Assembly: GCA_051954935.1 (NCBI GenBank)
Contig: JBQCHG010000012.1
Coordinates: 1-57,880, forward strand
DNA from: 66-474 sp051954935
Lineage (GTDB): Bacteria > Pseudomonadota > Gammaproteobacteria > Xanthomonadales > Rhodanobacteraceae
Length of the DNA stretch: 57,880 bases
Reading direction: 5' to 3'
Position numbers and translations under genes: made by a program. The first letter of the stretch is position 1. Each line of letters starts with the position of its first letter. The notes below the pieces were generated by a model. That model made no database searches. It was not told where the DNA came from and saw only the letters and a program-made list of their open reading frames with translations. Positions 25,901-34,818 of the stretch are shown here, piece by piece.

Positions 25901-28900
25901 TGCATGGCCGCGTGCCATTCCGGATAACCCAGCTCCAGGCAGTTCTTGCCGATCGCTTCGTCCCAGGTTCTGCCCAACATTTTCAGCAGCATCGCGTTCG
26001 CGTAAGCGAAGCGGTGGTCGAGGTCGAAGATGTAGGCAAGGTCCGGCGTGTTGTCCAGGATCGCCTCATACAGACGACGCATGCTCTCGGTTCGCAGATG
26101 CGCATCCACCAGCGCCTGCTCCTGGCGCTTGCGCTCGCTGATCTCCACCAGCATGTTGATGCCGCCGACCAGCTTGCCGTTCGCATCGTGCAGCGGCGTC
26201 GGGTACGGCGTGAACCAGCGGCGTCTGCCATCAGGCAGCTCCGCGATCACCTCGATGCCACCGAAGATCGGGCGATCCTGCTTCAGCGCGATCGCCATCG
26301 GGCACTGGTCATGCGGCATGAAGGAGCCATCGGCCCGATACAGCTTCCAGCCCACGGACCATCGGTCCTTGCCTGCTTCCGGCGTGCGCCCGGCGAACTC
26401 CACGGAAGCGGGATTGAAATGCGTGATGCGGCCCTGCGGATCAGTGGTAAAGACCGGCGTCGGCAGCGCGTCGATCATCTGCCGGAAGCGCGCCTCCGAT
26501 TCGGCCATGTTCTGGTATGCCCGAACGTTGTCCAGCACGATCGCGGCCTGCACAGCAATGCCCTGCACCAGACGTTCAGCGCGCTCGCCGAACACGTTGC
26601 ACGACGCATGCCCGAAGAACAGCCCGCCGTAGACCTTGCCGGTGCGCGAGATGACGGGGACCGCCAGGTAGCTGCGCACCTGCGGGTGTCCCGGCGGCGG
26701 ACCGTGGTGCCTGCCCTTGCCGTAATCCGGGTGCTTGCGCACGTCGTCGCAACGCACCGATCCGCGCCCCTCGAAAACCGGCTTGAACAGCGGCGATTTC
26801 GTCGGCATCGGCATGTTTTCGAAATCCGACCGTTCCGCTCCCGACAGCGAGTAAAGCTCGTACGAGTCGCCCTCCTCGTTCACCACGTTCTGGAAGAACG
26901 CACCGAACTGGGCGCCCGTCAGGCGCGTGGCGAGGTGGGTCAGCTTCTGCGCCAGTTCCCCGTATGCCATCTCGCTGGAAAGCAGGTGCGCGGACTCGAC
27001 CAGGATCTCGGCTTCCTCCCGCGCCTCGCTCTCGCGCGCGAGCAGGGCCTCGCGCCCGCGTTCGGCCTCCTTGCGCGCGGTGATGTCGGCGGCCATGCCG
27101 AACCACTCGAGAATCTCGCCCCGCTCGTCCATTACCGGCACCGCGCGCGAGAGCGTCCAGCCCTCGCTACCGTCGATACGCAGCACGCGGTGCTCCAGTA
27201 TGAACATGCGCCTGTCGCGGATCGCCGCGTGGATGGCGTCCCAGACGCGCGAACGCTCGTCCTCGGGAATATATTCGTCGATCCAGTTGCGTTTCACCGA
27301 CGCCGTGTCCGCGATGAAGCTGCGCCCCTGCAACTGGCGCATCTCGAGCCAGTCGGCGCTCATGCTGTAGACGACGTCCGAACTGGCTTCCACCAGAGCG
27401 CGGAAACGCCGGTCGGATTCGCGCATCGCGCGCTCGGCACGCTTGCGGGCGGTGATGTCGCGGGCGATCTTGGAGGCACCGACGATACGACCCTGCGCGT
27501 CGCGGATCGGCGCGATGGTGAGTGATACCTCAAGCAACGTGCCGTCCTTGCGGCGGCGCACGGTCTCGAAATGATCCACGATCTCGCCGGCGTGGATGCG
27601 GGCGAGGATGCCCGGCTCCTCGTCGACCCGGTCAGGTGGCATCAGCATGGTGATCGGATTGCCGATGACTTCTTCGGCGGTGTACCCGAACAACCATTCC
27701 GCGCCCTTGTTCCAGCTGGTGATGATGCCGTTCAGATCCTTGCTGACGATGGCGTCGTGCGAGGACGTGACGATCGCGGCGAGCCACGCGGCATCCTTGC
27801 CGCTGCGCGCGCGCTGGATCTGCACCATCGCCTGCTGGGCGTACAGATCGAGCATGCGCAGCGCGTGCGGCTGGATCTTCCACGGATGCGTGAAATACAG
27901 GGAGAGCATCGCTGCGACCGACCCGTCGTCGGCCAGCAACGGCGTGGAAATCGCGCCGCGCAGATTCAGCGGTCCGGTCACGTGGGAAAGTCCGGCAAAC
28001 GCCGGATCGTGCTTGAGATCCTCCACCACGACGCGCGCGCGCCTGCGCAGCGCCGCGGCGCAGGTGGGCAATCCGTCGCAGCCGATGGCCTGGATTTGGT
28101 CGAGGGACTGTTCCCCGAATCCGATCGAGCCGACCAGCTTGAGCTGTTCCTGGTCGCAGACCTGCACCGTGGCCTTGTCGGCGCGCAGCAATTCGCTCGC
28201 CGCCTGCATCACTTCGCGCAGGACCGATTGCAGGTCGTCCTGCCTCATCAAGCGCGTGCCGAGCGCGTGCAGCCGTTCCAGGTCGGACACCTGCCCGATC
28301 AATTGCCGCTGGCTCTCGCGCAGCGCAGCCTGCATGCGTGCGCGCTGCAACCGCGGCAGGACGCGATTGGCCAGTTCGCGCGCCAGCTCCACTTCGTGCT
28401 CGCTCCACGCGCGCGGCCGGTCGTCGCAGAACGCGAGCAATCCGCGCCAGCGGCCGTCCTCGTGCCACGGCAAGCTGATGTAGGAGCCGACCTCGTAACG
28501 CGCGTAGGCCTCGCCGTTGGTGCGCGGATCGGCGTGGCAGTCGTTCACCACGATCGGCTTGCCGGAACGTGCCTCGTCGGCGAACGCCGGAATCACGAAA
28601 TCCGAAAGCGGCGCGCGCCGAGGCAGGCGGGGGATCTCCCCTTCGTACCAGGCCTGGTCCACCACCGCGTTCTGCTGCGCCTCGTCGATGCTGATCAGGC
28701 AGCAGCAGTGCAGGCCCATGTGCTTGCTGATCCGCGAAGATGCCGCCTGCATGATCTGCGCTTCATCGTCGCAGCGGGCGGTGGCCTCGCCGATGTCGGC
28801 CAGCAGCGCGAGTTCGGTTTCGCGTCGCTTGCGCTCGCTGATGTCGTTGAACGACGCGATCGCGCCGGTCACTTCGCCGCGCGCATCCTTGAGCGGCGAA

Positions 28901-30366
28901 AGGTCCACCTGCACGGGCACGCGCGAGCCATCGGGACGGCCTATGATCATTTCGAGGGCGTGCACCGCACGGCCGGTGCGGATCACGTCCTCGAGCTGAC
29001 TGTAGTCGCGCGGCAATTCCTCCCCTTCGGGCGTCCACAGGCGCGCCGACCCGCGCTTGTCCGCGCCGCGCAACGGCGAACGGCCCCACAGTTCGACCGC
29101 ACGGGCGTTGTAGTCCTGGATCACGGCATCGCGGTCGCAGACGAACACCGCCGAAGGGACCGCCTCGAACAGGCCGCGCAGGCGCGTTTCGTTGTCGCGC
29201 AAGGCCGTTTCGGCGCGCGCACGCTCGACCGCCTCCCACACGCGCGCGGCCATTTCCTCGACCAGCGCGATCTCGGCCGGCGACCACGCGCGTGGCGTCC
29301 CGTCGGCGACGTAAAGCAACGCTACCCAACGACCGTTGTGGATCAGGGGCGCGCCGATGAGCGCGCGCGCACCCCAGGCCAGATATCTGGCCGCACGTGC
29401 GCGCACCGTGTCGCGTGCGTCGTTGTTCGCATCGCGAACTACGAAGGTCTTGCCGCCGAGGAAGGTGGCGCGAACGGCATCGCCGGCATCGGCCAGCGAT
29501 TGCACGCCCAGGGCACTGGCCTGCGCGGAGTCGGTCCACTCGGCTTCCACCTCGAGTTGCTGCATTCCCGGGCGTACCGCCGCGTAGCCGCAGCGCGCGA
29601 CCTGCAGGTGCTCGCCCAGCGCCGAGATCGCTTCGGTCATCACCGCGCGCGCATCGGAAAGTCCGCGCACGCGGTCATTGAAGGCCAGCAGGAAACGCTG
29701 CCGTGCCCCGCTCTCGCGCAGGCTGACATCCAGCTGCTCGCGTTCGGCCAGCGCCGCCACGTGCGCCGTGGTCTCGATCACCACAGCCAGCATCCCGCAC
29801 GGATGGCCGTCCTCATCCAGGATCGGCGAGTAGTCCAGGTCGAACCAGCTTTGTTCGCGCATGCCGCTGCGGCGCGTTTCCAGGCGCTGGTTGTGCAGCG
29901 ATATCGATTCGCCGGAGAGCACCTGCTGCAACACGCGCTCGTTCCAGCGCGCGTGCTCGGGCCAGACGTCGGACGAGGCAAGCCCCAGCGCGTCCGGGTG
30001 GTGCACACCCAGAATCGGGATCATTGCGTCGTTGTACAGCAGGATCCCGCGCTCGCCCCAACTGATGCTCATCGCCACCGGCGACTGCAGCATCGTCTCC
30101 ACTGCAATGCGCAGGCAGGCAGGCCATTGCTCGATAGGCCCGAGCGGCGTGGATGACCAGTCGCGGGCGCGGATGCGCTCGCCCATTTCGCCGCCGCCGC
30201 CCGGAATCGACGGTCCCTTTCCGCGCACGTGCGCGGCGCCGCGCACGCCATGCTGCGCGACCCCGCTGGCGGGCTCGCTACCGCGACGTTCCGTCGCGGA
30301 TGCGGCCTGCACGAATGAATCGCGCCGCTCGGCCAAACCGCCGCGGCGCTGATCGGGATCCGACAT
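22942..30366 (-). CDS. Giant multi-PAS/GAF sensor histidine kinase (2474 residues)
   Basis: No membrane helix is evident, so it is probably cytoplasmic. Approximate order: PAS 60-205, GAF 215-385, PAS 395-515, GAF 520-680, GAF 695-855, PAS 860-975, PAS 985-1100, GAF 1125-1285, PAS 1290-1410, PAS 1430-1550, GAF 1560-1720, PAS 1735-1850, GAF 1860-2020, GAF 2035-2195. HisKA_3 with His2256 (ISQILHDDLQQQLHSIQ) and HATPase (NIVKHAGT, LDEGKGF, GGFGLTSAHERL) follow. Most PAS domains end in the DITxRKxAE linker. The GAF domains include repeated variants with a VVxDxxxDPR motif. ATG at 30366 (MSDPDQRRGG) has GGAAGG upstream; an upstream start at 30495 is less likely. It ends by overlapping the receiver gene. 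Confidence 0.93.
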   Translation of the reverse strand: MSDPDQRRGGLAERRDSFVQAASATERRGSEPASGVAQHGVRGAAHVRGKGPSIPGGGGEMGERIRARDWSSTPLGPIEQWPACLRIAVETMLQSPVAMSISWGERGILLYNDAMIPILGVHHPDALGLASSDVWPEHARWNERVLQQVLSGESISLHNQRLETRRSGMREQSWFDLDYSPILDEDGHPCGMLAVVIETTAHVAALAEREQLDVSLRESGARQRFLLAFNDRVRGLSDARAVMTEAISALGEHLQVARCGYAAVRPGMQQLEVEAEWTDSAQASALGVQSLADAGDAVRATFLGGKTFVVRDANNDARDTVRARAARYLAWGARALIGAPLIHNGRWVALLYVADGTPRAWSPAEIALVEEMAARVWEAVERARAETALRDNETRLRGLFEAVPSAVFVCDRDAVIQDYNARAVELWGRSPLRGADKRGSARLWTPEGEELPRDYSQLEDVIRTGRAVHALEMIIGRPDGSRVPVQVDLSPLKDARGEVTGAIASFNDISERKRRETELALLADIGEATARCDDEAQIMQAASSRISKHMGLHCCCLISIDEAQQNAVVDQAWYEGEIPRLPRRAPLSDFVIPAFADEARSGKPIVVNDCHADPRTNGEAYARYEVGSYISLPWHEDGRWRGLLAFCDDRPRAWSEHEVELARELANRVLPRLQRARMQAALRESQRQLIGQVSDLERLHALGTRLMRQDDLQSVLREVMQAASELLRADKATVQVCDQEQLKLVGSIGFGEQSLDQIQAIGCDGLPTCAAALRRRARVVVEDLKHDPAFAGLSHVTGPLNLRGAISTPLLADDGSVAAMLSLYFTHPWKIQPHALRMLDLYAQQAMVQIQRARSGKDAAWLAAIVTSSHDAIVSKDLNGIITSWNKGAEWLFGYTAEEVIGNPITMLMPPDRVDEEPGILARIHAGEIVDHFETVRRRKDGTLLEVSLTIAPIRDAQGRIVGASKIARDITARKRAERAMRESDRRFRALVEASSDVVYSMSADWLEMRQLQGRSFIADTASVKRNWIDEYIPEDERSRVWDAIHAAIRDRRMFILEHRVLRIDGSEGWTLSRAVPVMDERGEILEWFGMAADITARKEAERGREALLARESEAREEAEILVESAHLLSSEMAYGELAQKLTHLATRLTGAQFGAFFQNVVNEEGDSYELYSLSGAERSDFENMPMPTKSPLFKPVFEGRGSVRCDDVRKHPDYGKGRHHGPPPGHPQVRSYLAVPVISRTGKVYGGLFFGHASCNVFGERAERLVQGIAVQAAIVLDNVRAYQNMAESEARFRQMIDALPTPVFTTDPQGRITHFNPASVEFAGRTPEAGKDRWSVGWKLYRADGSFMPHDQCPMAIALKQDRPIFGGIEVIAELPDGRRRWFTPYPTPLHDANGKLVGGINMLVEISERKRQEQALVDAHLRTESMRRLYEAILDNTPDLAYIFDLDHRFAYANAMLLKMLGRTWDEAIGKNCLELGYPEWHAAMHDREIEQVIATRLPVRGQVPFTSTFGERMYDYLFVPVIGPDGEVEAIAGTTRDITDQKQIEHNLRAEEDRKTFLLTLADALRSLRDSGEVQHAACTALAQRLRCDRVYFVEVNENEDRAFVLPDYHRSDLPSVTGEYDLAGMEELLARVREGQPLVVDDARKEPLPQTLRTLLESLDIQALAASTLVKRGKLSWALVAAHARPREWRPEEISLMGEVAERAWEAVERAQAVNALREAHAQADQHARTLDSTMSSVRDLVFRYTPDGRFDFANQAMLDRLRMRREDVIGKSMEEMEFSPETAEAVRQDLQRVLETRAPVEGETPYANPSSLGGHFAYKLAPIFDAQGEVKLIAGTALDISDRKRNEMLLAEQKNVLELIATGCELPECLRELTASASRLDPHTRAAVLLADDHRRSFREVFAAHIPDAFSDGITGVPINELAIGTCGTAVFEGHPVVCADIAGDEHWSPEWRDLCVANGMRAGYSAPIFEPHGKAIGSFFLAFDRAGAPDEWHRRIADFGAHVASIAIANKRAEAAVRKSEAELAQELADTRLLQGVSTELLSETDPDALYSRIVDAASALMRSDAASLQMFHPERGQRGELRLLAHRGFSEEAAKTWEWLDADDGTACAMALGTGRRIIIKDIRECAAMIGDRHMAAFEGSGIRAVQTTPLFSRNGKLVGMLSTHWRESHEPSPRRLGLLEVLGRQAADLIEGRRAEQKLLELNNFLERRVAERTAELVESERRVRDMASQLTMAEHAERRRISQILHDDLQQQLHSIQMKLASARNALGRGEEAKTLRHLTDAEQWSGEGVETARRLTVDLSPPILKSEGLAEALDWLVTQMREMHGLHVAVSGDRDLRMHDDAKRVLIYQIVRELLFNIVKHAGTHQARIELRRSEGMLDVCVLDEGKGFEPEQLRKEGRRKAGGFGLTSAHERLNLLGGGIEVDSAPGIGTAIVLHVPLHRSADDVIDADADAQAADTEDLFR

Positions 30367-30533
30367 CGAGACCCGTTCCCTTCCGGTGGGCTGTCGCCAG
30401 TCTCTTCTTGAAATGACGCCCCTGCCCGGATTGACAGCGAAGAAAGCGGGAATTCTATGGGGCCGGCTTTGTGGGTGTGTTATCAGTATGTGCACGCCCT
30501 GCCTGGCCGTTCAGGGGGGCCGCATGACTCCCG

Positions 30534-31115
30534 TCACTGGCTGCCGGCCTTGGCGGGCATCGAAGAACCGGCCCCGGCCGGCATGCTCGCTCCTTCCATC
30601 ATGTGCTGGTGCTCCTCCGAAGCGTTGGCGGTGAGCTTGTGGAACTCCGCCGCGCTCATCTTCGGCTGCTTCTGGAGGTACGCCACCATCGCCCAGATCA
30701 TGGGATCCGTATGGGTCGGACCCCAGGCAGGCATGGCGGTGAACTTGATGCCGTGCTTGATGATCCAGAACGCCTCGGCCGGATCGGGAGCGAAGCGGGT
30801 CAGGTTGGGCGGCCTTGGATACAGGCCGTGGCGGATTTCCGAATCGCTCATGCCCGGTGCCAGATGGCATTCCGTGCACATCTCCGCGTAATGCTGGGCG
30901 CCCTCGGCGACCAGCGCAGGGTTATCGAGATTGGGCGGCTTGATGTCGGCCGCGCGGCGCTCGATCGAATGCTCGCGCAGGATGCCGATGCCTCGGCTGA
31001 CCACGCCCCAGTGCGGCGAATCGGCGCCGATGTCGTAGGCGCCACTCCATATGAATACAGCCGCGGCGATCGCGAAGATGATGATCCACAGGATGAATGC
31101 GCCGAGGAAACGCAT
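30534..31115 (-). CDS. Membrane-anchored class I cytochrome c in the copper operon
   Basis: The 193-residue protein has one N-terminal membrane anchor (FILWIIIFAIAAAVFIWSGAY). A periplasmic cytochrome c domain has haem site CTECH (MCTECHLAPGMSDSEI), axial Met probably in FTAMPAWGPTH, and the C-terminal helix MIWAMVAYLQKQPKMS. A Met/Ala/Gly-rich tail follows. It lies 81 bp behind copB on the same strand as copA-copB, so it is probably the third gene of the operon. Its partner may be CopA or the respiratory chain. A role in periplasmic copper oxidation or electron removal is inferred. Confidence 0.9.
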   Translation of the reverse strand: MRFLGAFILWIIIFAIAAAVFIWSGAYDIGADSPHWGVVSRGIGILREHSIERRAADIKPPNLDNPALVAEGAQHYAEMCTECHLAPGMSDSEIRHGLYPRPPNLTRFAPDPAEAFWIIKHGIKFTAMPAWGPTHTDPMIWAMVAYLQKQPKMSAAEFHKLTANASEEHQHMMEGASMPAGAGSSMPAKAGSQ

Positions 31116-31196
31116 GGCAGGGCCCTCCGTTGGACGCGGATCCAGTCTAGCCCAACTGCCGGCTGGCGAATCCCGCCTCCCCGCTGTGCCGCGGAA

Positions 31197-32186
31197 TCAG
31201 AACCAAGCGCGCACACCCGCCACGAATTGCAATTCGCCAGCGTGTCCACTTTGCGCGCGCGCGAAATCGGCAGTGCGCCCGTAGCGCTGCCGCCAGACCA
31301 TGCCGATGTAAGGCGCGAATTCGCGCTTGAACTCGTATCGCAGGCGCAATCCAAGCTCGGCATCCGACAGGCCGGAGCCGATGCCGCGCCGCGGATCGTC
31401 CTTGCCGTACAGGTTGATCTCGAACCTGGGTTGCAGCACGAGCCTTTGAGTCAGCAGTTCCTCGTATTCGAACTGCATGCGCGCCGCGGCGCGGCCGTTC
31501 TGGCCCAGATAGAACGTGGCCTCGGTGTCGAACCAGAATGGGGCCAGACCCTGCACGCCGAATGCGGCCCAGGTGCGACCCGGTCCTTCGCCGAAATCCT
31601 GACGCACGCCCAGTTGCGTGCTCCAGTAGCTGCCGATCTCGTGATTCCACAATGCCTCGGTGCGCAGGTCTCCCGGTTTGCCTTCGGCATATTCGCCTTC
31701 CGCTTTCAGCCACAGCCTGTCGAAGTCCCCGCCGTACCAGAATTCCCCATCGAGGAAGACGGCATTGTTTCCGTGGCTGTCATGTGCGTACTCCAACTGG
31801 TCGAGCAGCAGCATGCCTTCCCGCGCATGGTCGGACATGTCCATGCCGGGCATGTCGGTGTAGTGGTAACCGCCCGAATAGTCCGGGTCGCGCGCATCCG
31901 GCGGGGCCTTGCCGCCCTGCATCGAGGACATGTCCATGCCCTGCATGGGAGACATCTGCATGGCGTGCGAACTCTCGGCCAACCCTCCCGGCCTCGGCCG
32001 CGTGCCGATCATGCTGCCCCGGTGCAGGTGCTGCATTTCAGTCGCCTGCGAAGGCTGCACCGGCGTCTGCATGCCCGGCATGGAATGCGCTTGCATCCCT
32101 TCCTGCTGCGCCACAGCCGGAAGCGCCAACGCAACACCGAGCACGCCTGCGAGAAGGCTCACGCCGAAAACCGCTCTCGCCCTCAT
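31197..32186 (-). CDS. copB: Copper resistance outer-membrane protein CopB
   Basis: A 329-residue protein with signal peptide (MRARAVFGVSLLAGVLGVALALPAVAQ). A Met/His-rich segment (about 30-120; repeated HSMPGMQ, MSPMQGMDMSSMQG, DMPGMDMSDHA) should bind copper. A beta-barrel follows, of the CopB/PcoB type (LDQLEYAHDSHGNNAVFLDGEFWYGG, LRTEALWNHEIGSYWSTQLGVRQDFGEGPGRTW, terminal GVRAWF). The start ATG overlaps the copA stop (ATGA), which shows coupling. A longer ORF extending upstream is only a shadow of copA. Confidence 0.95.
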   Translation of the reverse strand: MRARAVFGVSLLAGVLGVALALPAVAQQEGMQAHSMPGMQTPVQPSQATEMQHLHRGSMIGTRPRPGGLAESSHAMQMSPMQGMDMSSMQGGKAPPDARDPDYSGGYHYTDMPGMDMSDHAREGMLLLDQLEYAHDSHGNNAVFLDGEFWYGGDFDRLWLKAEGEYAEGKPGDLRTEALWNHEIGSYWSTQLGVRQDFGEGPGRTWAAFGVQGLAPFWFDTEATFYLGQNGRAAARMQFEYEELLTQRLVLQPRFEINLYGKDDPRRGIGSGLSDAELGLRLRYEFKREFAPYIGMVWRQRYGRTADFARAQSGHAGELQFVAGVRAWF

Positions 32187-33904
32187 GCGACCACCACCTC
32201 GCGGAACATGCCCGCTTCCATGTGGTAGAGCAGGTGGCAGTGATAGGCCCAGCGGCCGGGATTGTCGGCGGTGACCGCATAGGTTACGCGCTGCGCGGGC
32301 TGCACGTTGACCGTGTGCTTGCGCGCGATCACCTCGCCATCCTCGTCTTCCAGTTCGCTGAACATGCCGTGCAGGTGGATCGGATGGTTCATCATCGTGT
32401 CGTTGCACAGCACGATGCGCAGTCGTTCGCCGTATTTGAAATGCACGGGCTTCGCGTCCGAGAAGCGGATGCCGTCGAACGACCACACGAACCGCTCCAT
32501 GTTGCCGGTGAGGTGCAGTTCGATCTCGCGCCCGGGTTCGCGCGCATCGAGCGGACCGTCCACCGAATGCAGGTCGGCGTAGGTCAGCACGCGTCGGCCG
32601 TTTTCGCGCAGGCCCACGCCCGGATCGTCGAGATTGGTGCGCGGGTAGTCCACGCGCATGTCCACGCCGGGATTGTCGTATTCGGTGCGGGCGTGATGCG
32701 CCTTGACCATGCCGGACATGTCGTCCATGCCAGCCATCGCGCCGTGACCCATGTCGTGCATGCCCGACATGTCGTGGCCCTGCGCCATCGCGCCCATCAT
32801 GTCCACCATGGTGAGCGTCGGAACCGCATCCATCGCCGGGACTTCCGCTTCCATGCCGGGCCGCGGGGCAAGCGTGCCGCGCGCGTAGCCGCTGCGATCG
32901 ATGGATTGGGCGAAGATCGTGTAGGCGCGATCCTCGGTCGGGCGCACGATGACGTCGTAGGTTTCCGCCACGCCGATGCGGAACTCGTCCACCTCGACCG
33001 GATGCACGTCCTGCCCGTCCGCGGAAATCACGCTCAACTTCAGCCCCGGAACGCGCACGTCGAAATAGCTGTTCGCCGAGCCGTTGATGAAGCGCAATCG
33101 CACGCGCTCGCCCGGCTTGAACAGGCCCGTCCAGTTGCCCGCCGGCGTGTTGCCGTTCATGAGATACGTGTAGGTGAAGCCGCCGACGTCGATCACGTCC
33201 CGCGGACTCATCCGCATGCGGCTCCACATCGCGCGCGCTTCAAGTGCGCCGCGCAGGCCGAGCATCGAAGTGTCGCGCAGGAAATCCGGCAACGTAAGTT
33301 GGTTGAAGTTGAAGTAATCGCTCTGCTTCTTGAGGATCGCGAAGATGCGCGCGGGATCAAGATCGGTCCAGTCATTGAGCATTACCACGTAATCGCGCTC
33401 GCTCGGATTGCGCTCGGGGCCGGCGGGTTCGATCACCAGCGGCCCGTATGGACCGTTCTGCTCCTGGAAATGCGAATGCGAGTGGTACCAGTAGGTACCG
33501 CTTTGCTTCACCGGAAAGCGGTAGACGAAGGTTTCACCCGGCGAAATGCCCGGGAAGCTGAAGCCCGGAACGCCATCCATCTGGAACGGCAGGATGATGC
33601 CGTGCCAGTGGATAGAGGTCTGCACCGGCAGGCGGTTGGTGACGCGCAATGTGATGACGGTGCCCTCGCGCCAGCGCAGGATCGGCCCCGGCAACTGGCC
33701 ATTGACCGTTTGTGCGATGGCTGCATGGCCCGTGTAATTGACGGCTGTGGCGCCGATCTCCAGATTGAACTCGGTGCCGATGAGCACGCCCTGTCCGCCT
33801 TGCGAGGCCCAAAGCGATTTGCTCCATCCACCGATGGCCGCGGCCGCGCCGCCGAGGGCCAGCCCTTGCACGAAGCGGCGGCGCGCGAAATCGAAATTGC
33901 TCAT
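32183..33904 (-). CDS. copA: Periplasmic multicopper oxidase CopA (copper resistance)
   Basis: A 573-residue multicopper oxidase of the PcoA/CopA family, acting in the periplasm to oxidise or sequester copper. A Tat-type signal has a twin-arginine pattern (RRRFVQGLALGG). Copper ligands lie in HWHGIILPFQMDGVPG, YWYHSHSHFQEQ, MMNHPIHLHGMF and the C-terminal YHCHLLYHMEAGM (type 1/2/3 sites). A Met/His-rich insert around residues 360-405 (MVDMMGAMAQGHDMSGMHDMG and repeats) is typical of the family. It is the first gene of copA-copB-cytochrome c and is divergent from rlmJ across 74 bp. No copL or two-component copper regulator was seen in the window. Confidence 0.96.
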   Translation of the reverse strand: MSNFDFARRRFVQGLALGGAAAAIGGWSKSLWASQGGQGVLIGTEFNLEIGATAVNYTGHAAIAQTVNGQLPGPILRWREGTVITLRVTNRLPVQTSIHWHGIILPFQMDGVPGFSFPGISPGETFVYRFPVKQSGTYWYHSHSHFQEQNGPYGPLVIEPAGPERNPSERDYVVMLNDWTDLDPARIFAILKKQSDYFNFNQLTLPDFLRDTSMLGLRGALEARAMWSRMRMSPRDVIDVGGFTYTYLMNGNTPAGNWTGLFKPGERVRLRFINGSANSYFDVRVPGLKLSVISADGQDVHPVEVDEFRIGVAETYDVIVRPTEDRAYTIFAQSIDRSGYARGTLAPRPGMEAEVPAMDAVPTLTMVDMMGAMAQGHDMSGMHDMGHGAMAGMDDMSGMVKAHHARTEYDNPGVDMRVDYPRTNLDDPGVGLRENGRRVLTYADLHSVDGPLDAREPGREIELHLTGNMERFVWSFDGIRFSDAKPVHFKYGERLRIVLCNDTMMNHPIHLHGMFSELEDEDGEVIARKHTVNVQPAQRVTYAVTADNPGRWAYHCHLLYHMEAGMFREVVVA

Positions 33905-33978
33905 TCGGTCCCGTTCTACTCAACCATCGTATTCTGGTGGAGAATAACTTGCGCGCCCGCTCGGGAACGGATTCCGCC

Positions 33979-34818
33979 ATGAACTATCGCCACGCCTTTC
34001 ACGCCGGAAATTTCGCCGACGTGTTCAAGCACGCCGTGCTGCTCGCATTGCTGGACGCGCTCGCCGCCAAGGACAAACCGCTGTGCTACATCGATACGCA
34101 CGCGGGCGCGGGCATGTACGCGCTGGACGAAACGCGCGCGGAAAAAACCGGCGAGTGGCGCGACGGCATCGGCCGCGTGCTCGATGCGAAGTCGTTGCCG
34201 GAACCGTTGCGGCGTTACGCGCAGGCGATCCGCGCCTTCAACCCCGACGGCGCATTGCGTGCGTACCCGGGTTCACCGGCGCTGGCCGCGCATGCCTTGC
34301 GCAAGGGCGATCGCCTGGTGCTTTGCGAAATGCAGGATGAGGAAGCCGCGGCCCTGCGCGGGCATTTTCGCGACGACAAGCGCGTGCACGTGCACAAGCG
34401 CGACGGTTATGCGGCCATGAACGCGCTGCTGCCGCCGGCTGAACGGCGCGGACTGGTTCTGGTGGATCCGCCATTCGAGATGCAGGCCGAAGAGTTCCGC
34501 GTGATCGAGGCGGCGTTGCAGGCCGCGTACGCGCGCTGGCCGACAGGCGTGTACGCGGTGTGGTATCCGATCAAGCGGCGCGCGGCGATCTCGCCGTTCC
34601 AGCGCTGGCTGGCAGCGCGCGAGTGGCGGGACGTGCTGATGGCGGAGCTGCTGGTGCAGCCCGACGATTCGCCGTTGCGACTCAACGGCTGTGGCATCGT
34701 CGTCGTCAATGCGCCGTGGCAGTTCGAGGCTACCTTGGCGAAATTGTTGCCGGCCTTGAGGGGAATCCTTGGCCAGGCAGACGGCGCGACGCAACGGTTG
34801 CAGGCGCTGGTGGACTAA
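33979..34818 (+). CDS. rlmJ: 23S rRNA (adenine-2030-N6)-methyltransferase
   Basis: The 279-residue protein starts at MNYRHAFHAGNFADVFKHAVL, the conserved RlmJ N-terminus. SAM-binding YIDTHAGAGMYAL and catalytic motif LVDPPFEMQ (DPPF/Y for N6-adenine methylation) follow, with the later VYAVWYPIK block. It methylates A2030 of 23S rRNA. A 14-codon in-frame extension upstream is not conserved-looking. Its stop overlaps the stop of the convergent DUF1453 gene. Confidence 0.95.
   Translation: MNYRHAFHAGNFADVFKHAVLLALLDALAAKDKPLCYIDTHAGAGMYALDETRAEKTGEWRDGIGRVLDAKSLPEPLRRYAQAIRAFNPDGALRAYPGSPALAAHALRKGDRLVLCEMQDEEAAALRGHFRDDKRVHVHKRDGYAAMNALLPPAERRGLVLVDPPFEMQAEEFRVIEAALQAAYARWPTGVYAVWYPIKRRAAISPFQRWLAAREWRDVLMAELLVQPDDSPLRLNGCGIVVVNAPWQFEATLAKLLPALRGILGQADGATQRLQALVD

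Noticed and set aside
31197..33227. CopB as a 676-residue protein
   Set aside because: The first 347 codons are a frame-shifted reading of copA; the signal peptide begins at 32186 and overlaps the copA stop.
31538..33982. 814-codon plus-strand ORF opposite copA-copB
   Set aside because: Shadow of the copper genes; His/Arg/Pro-rich with no motif.
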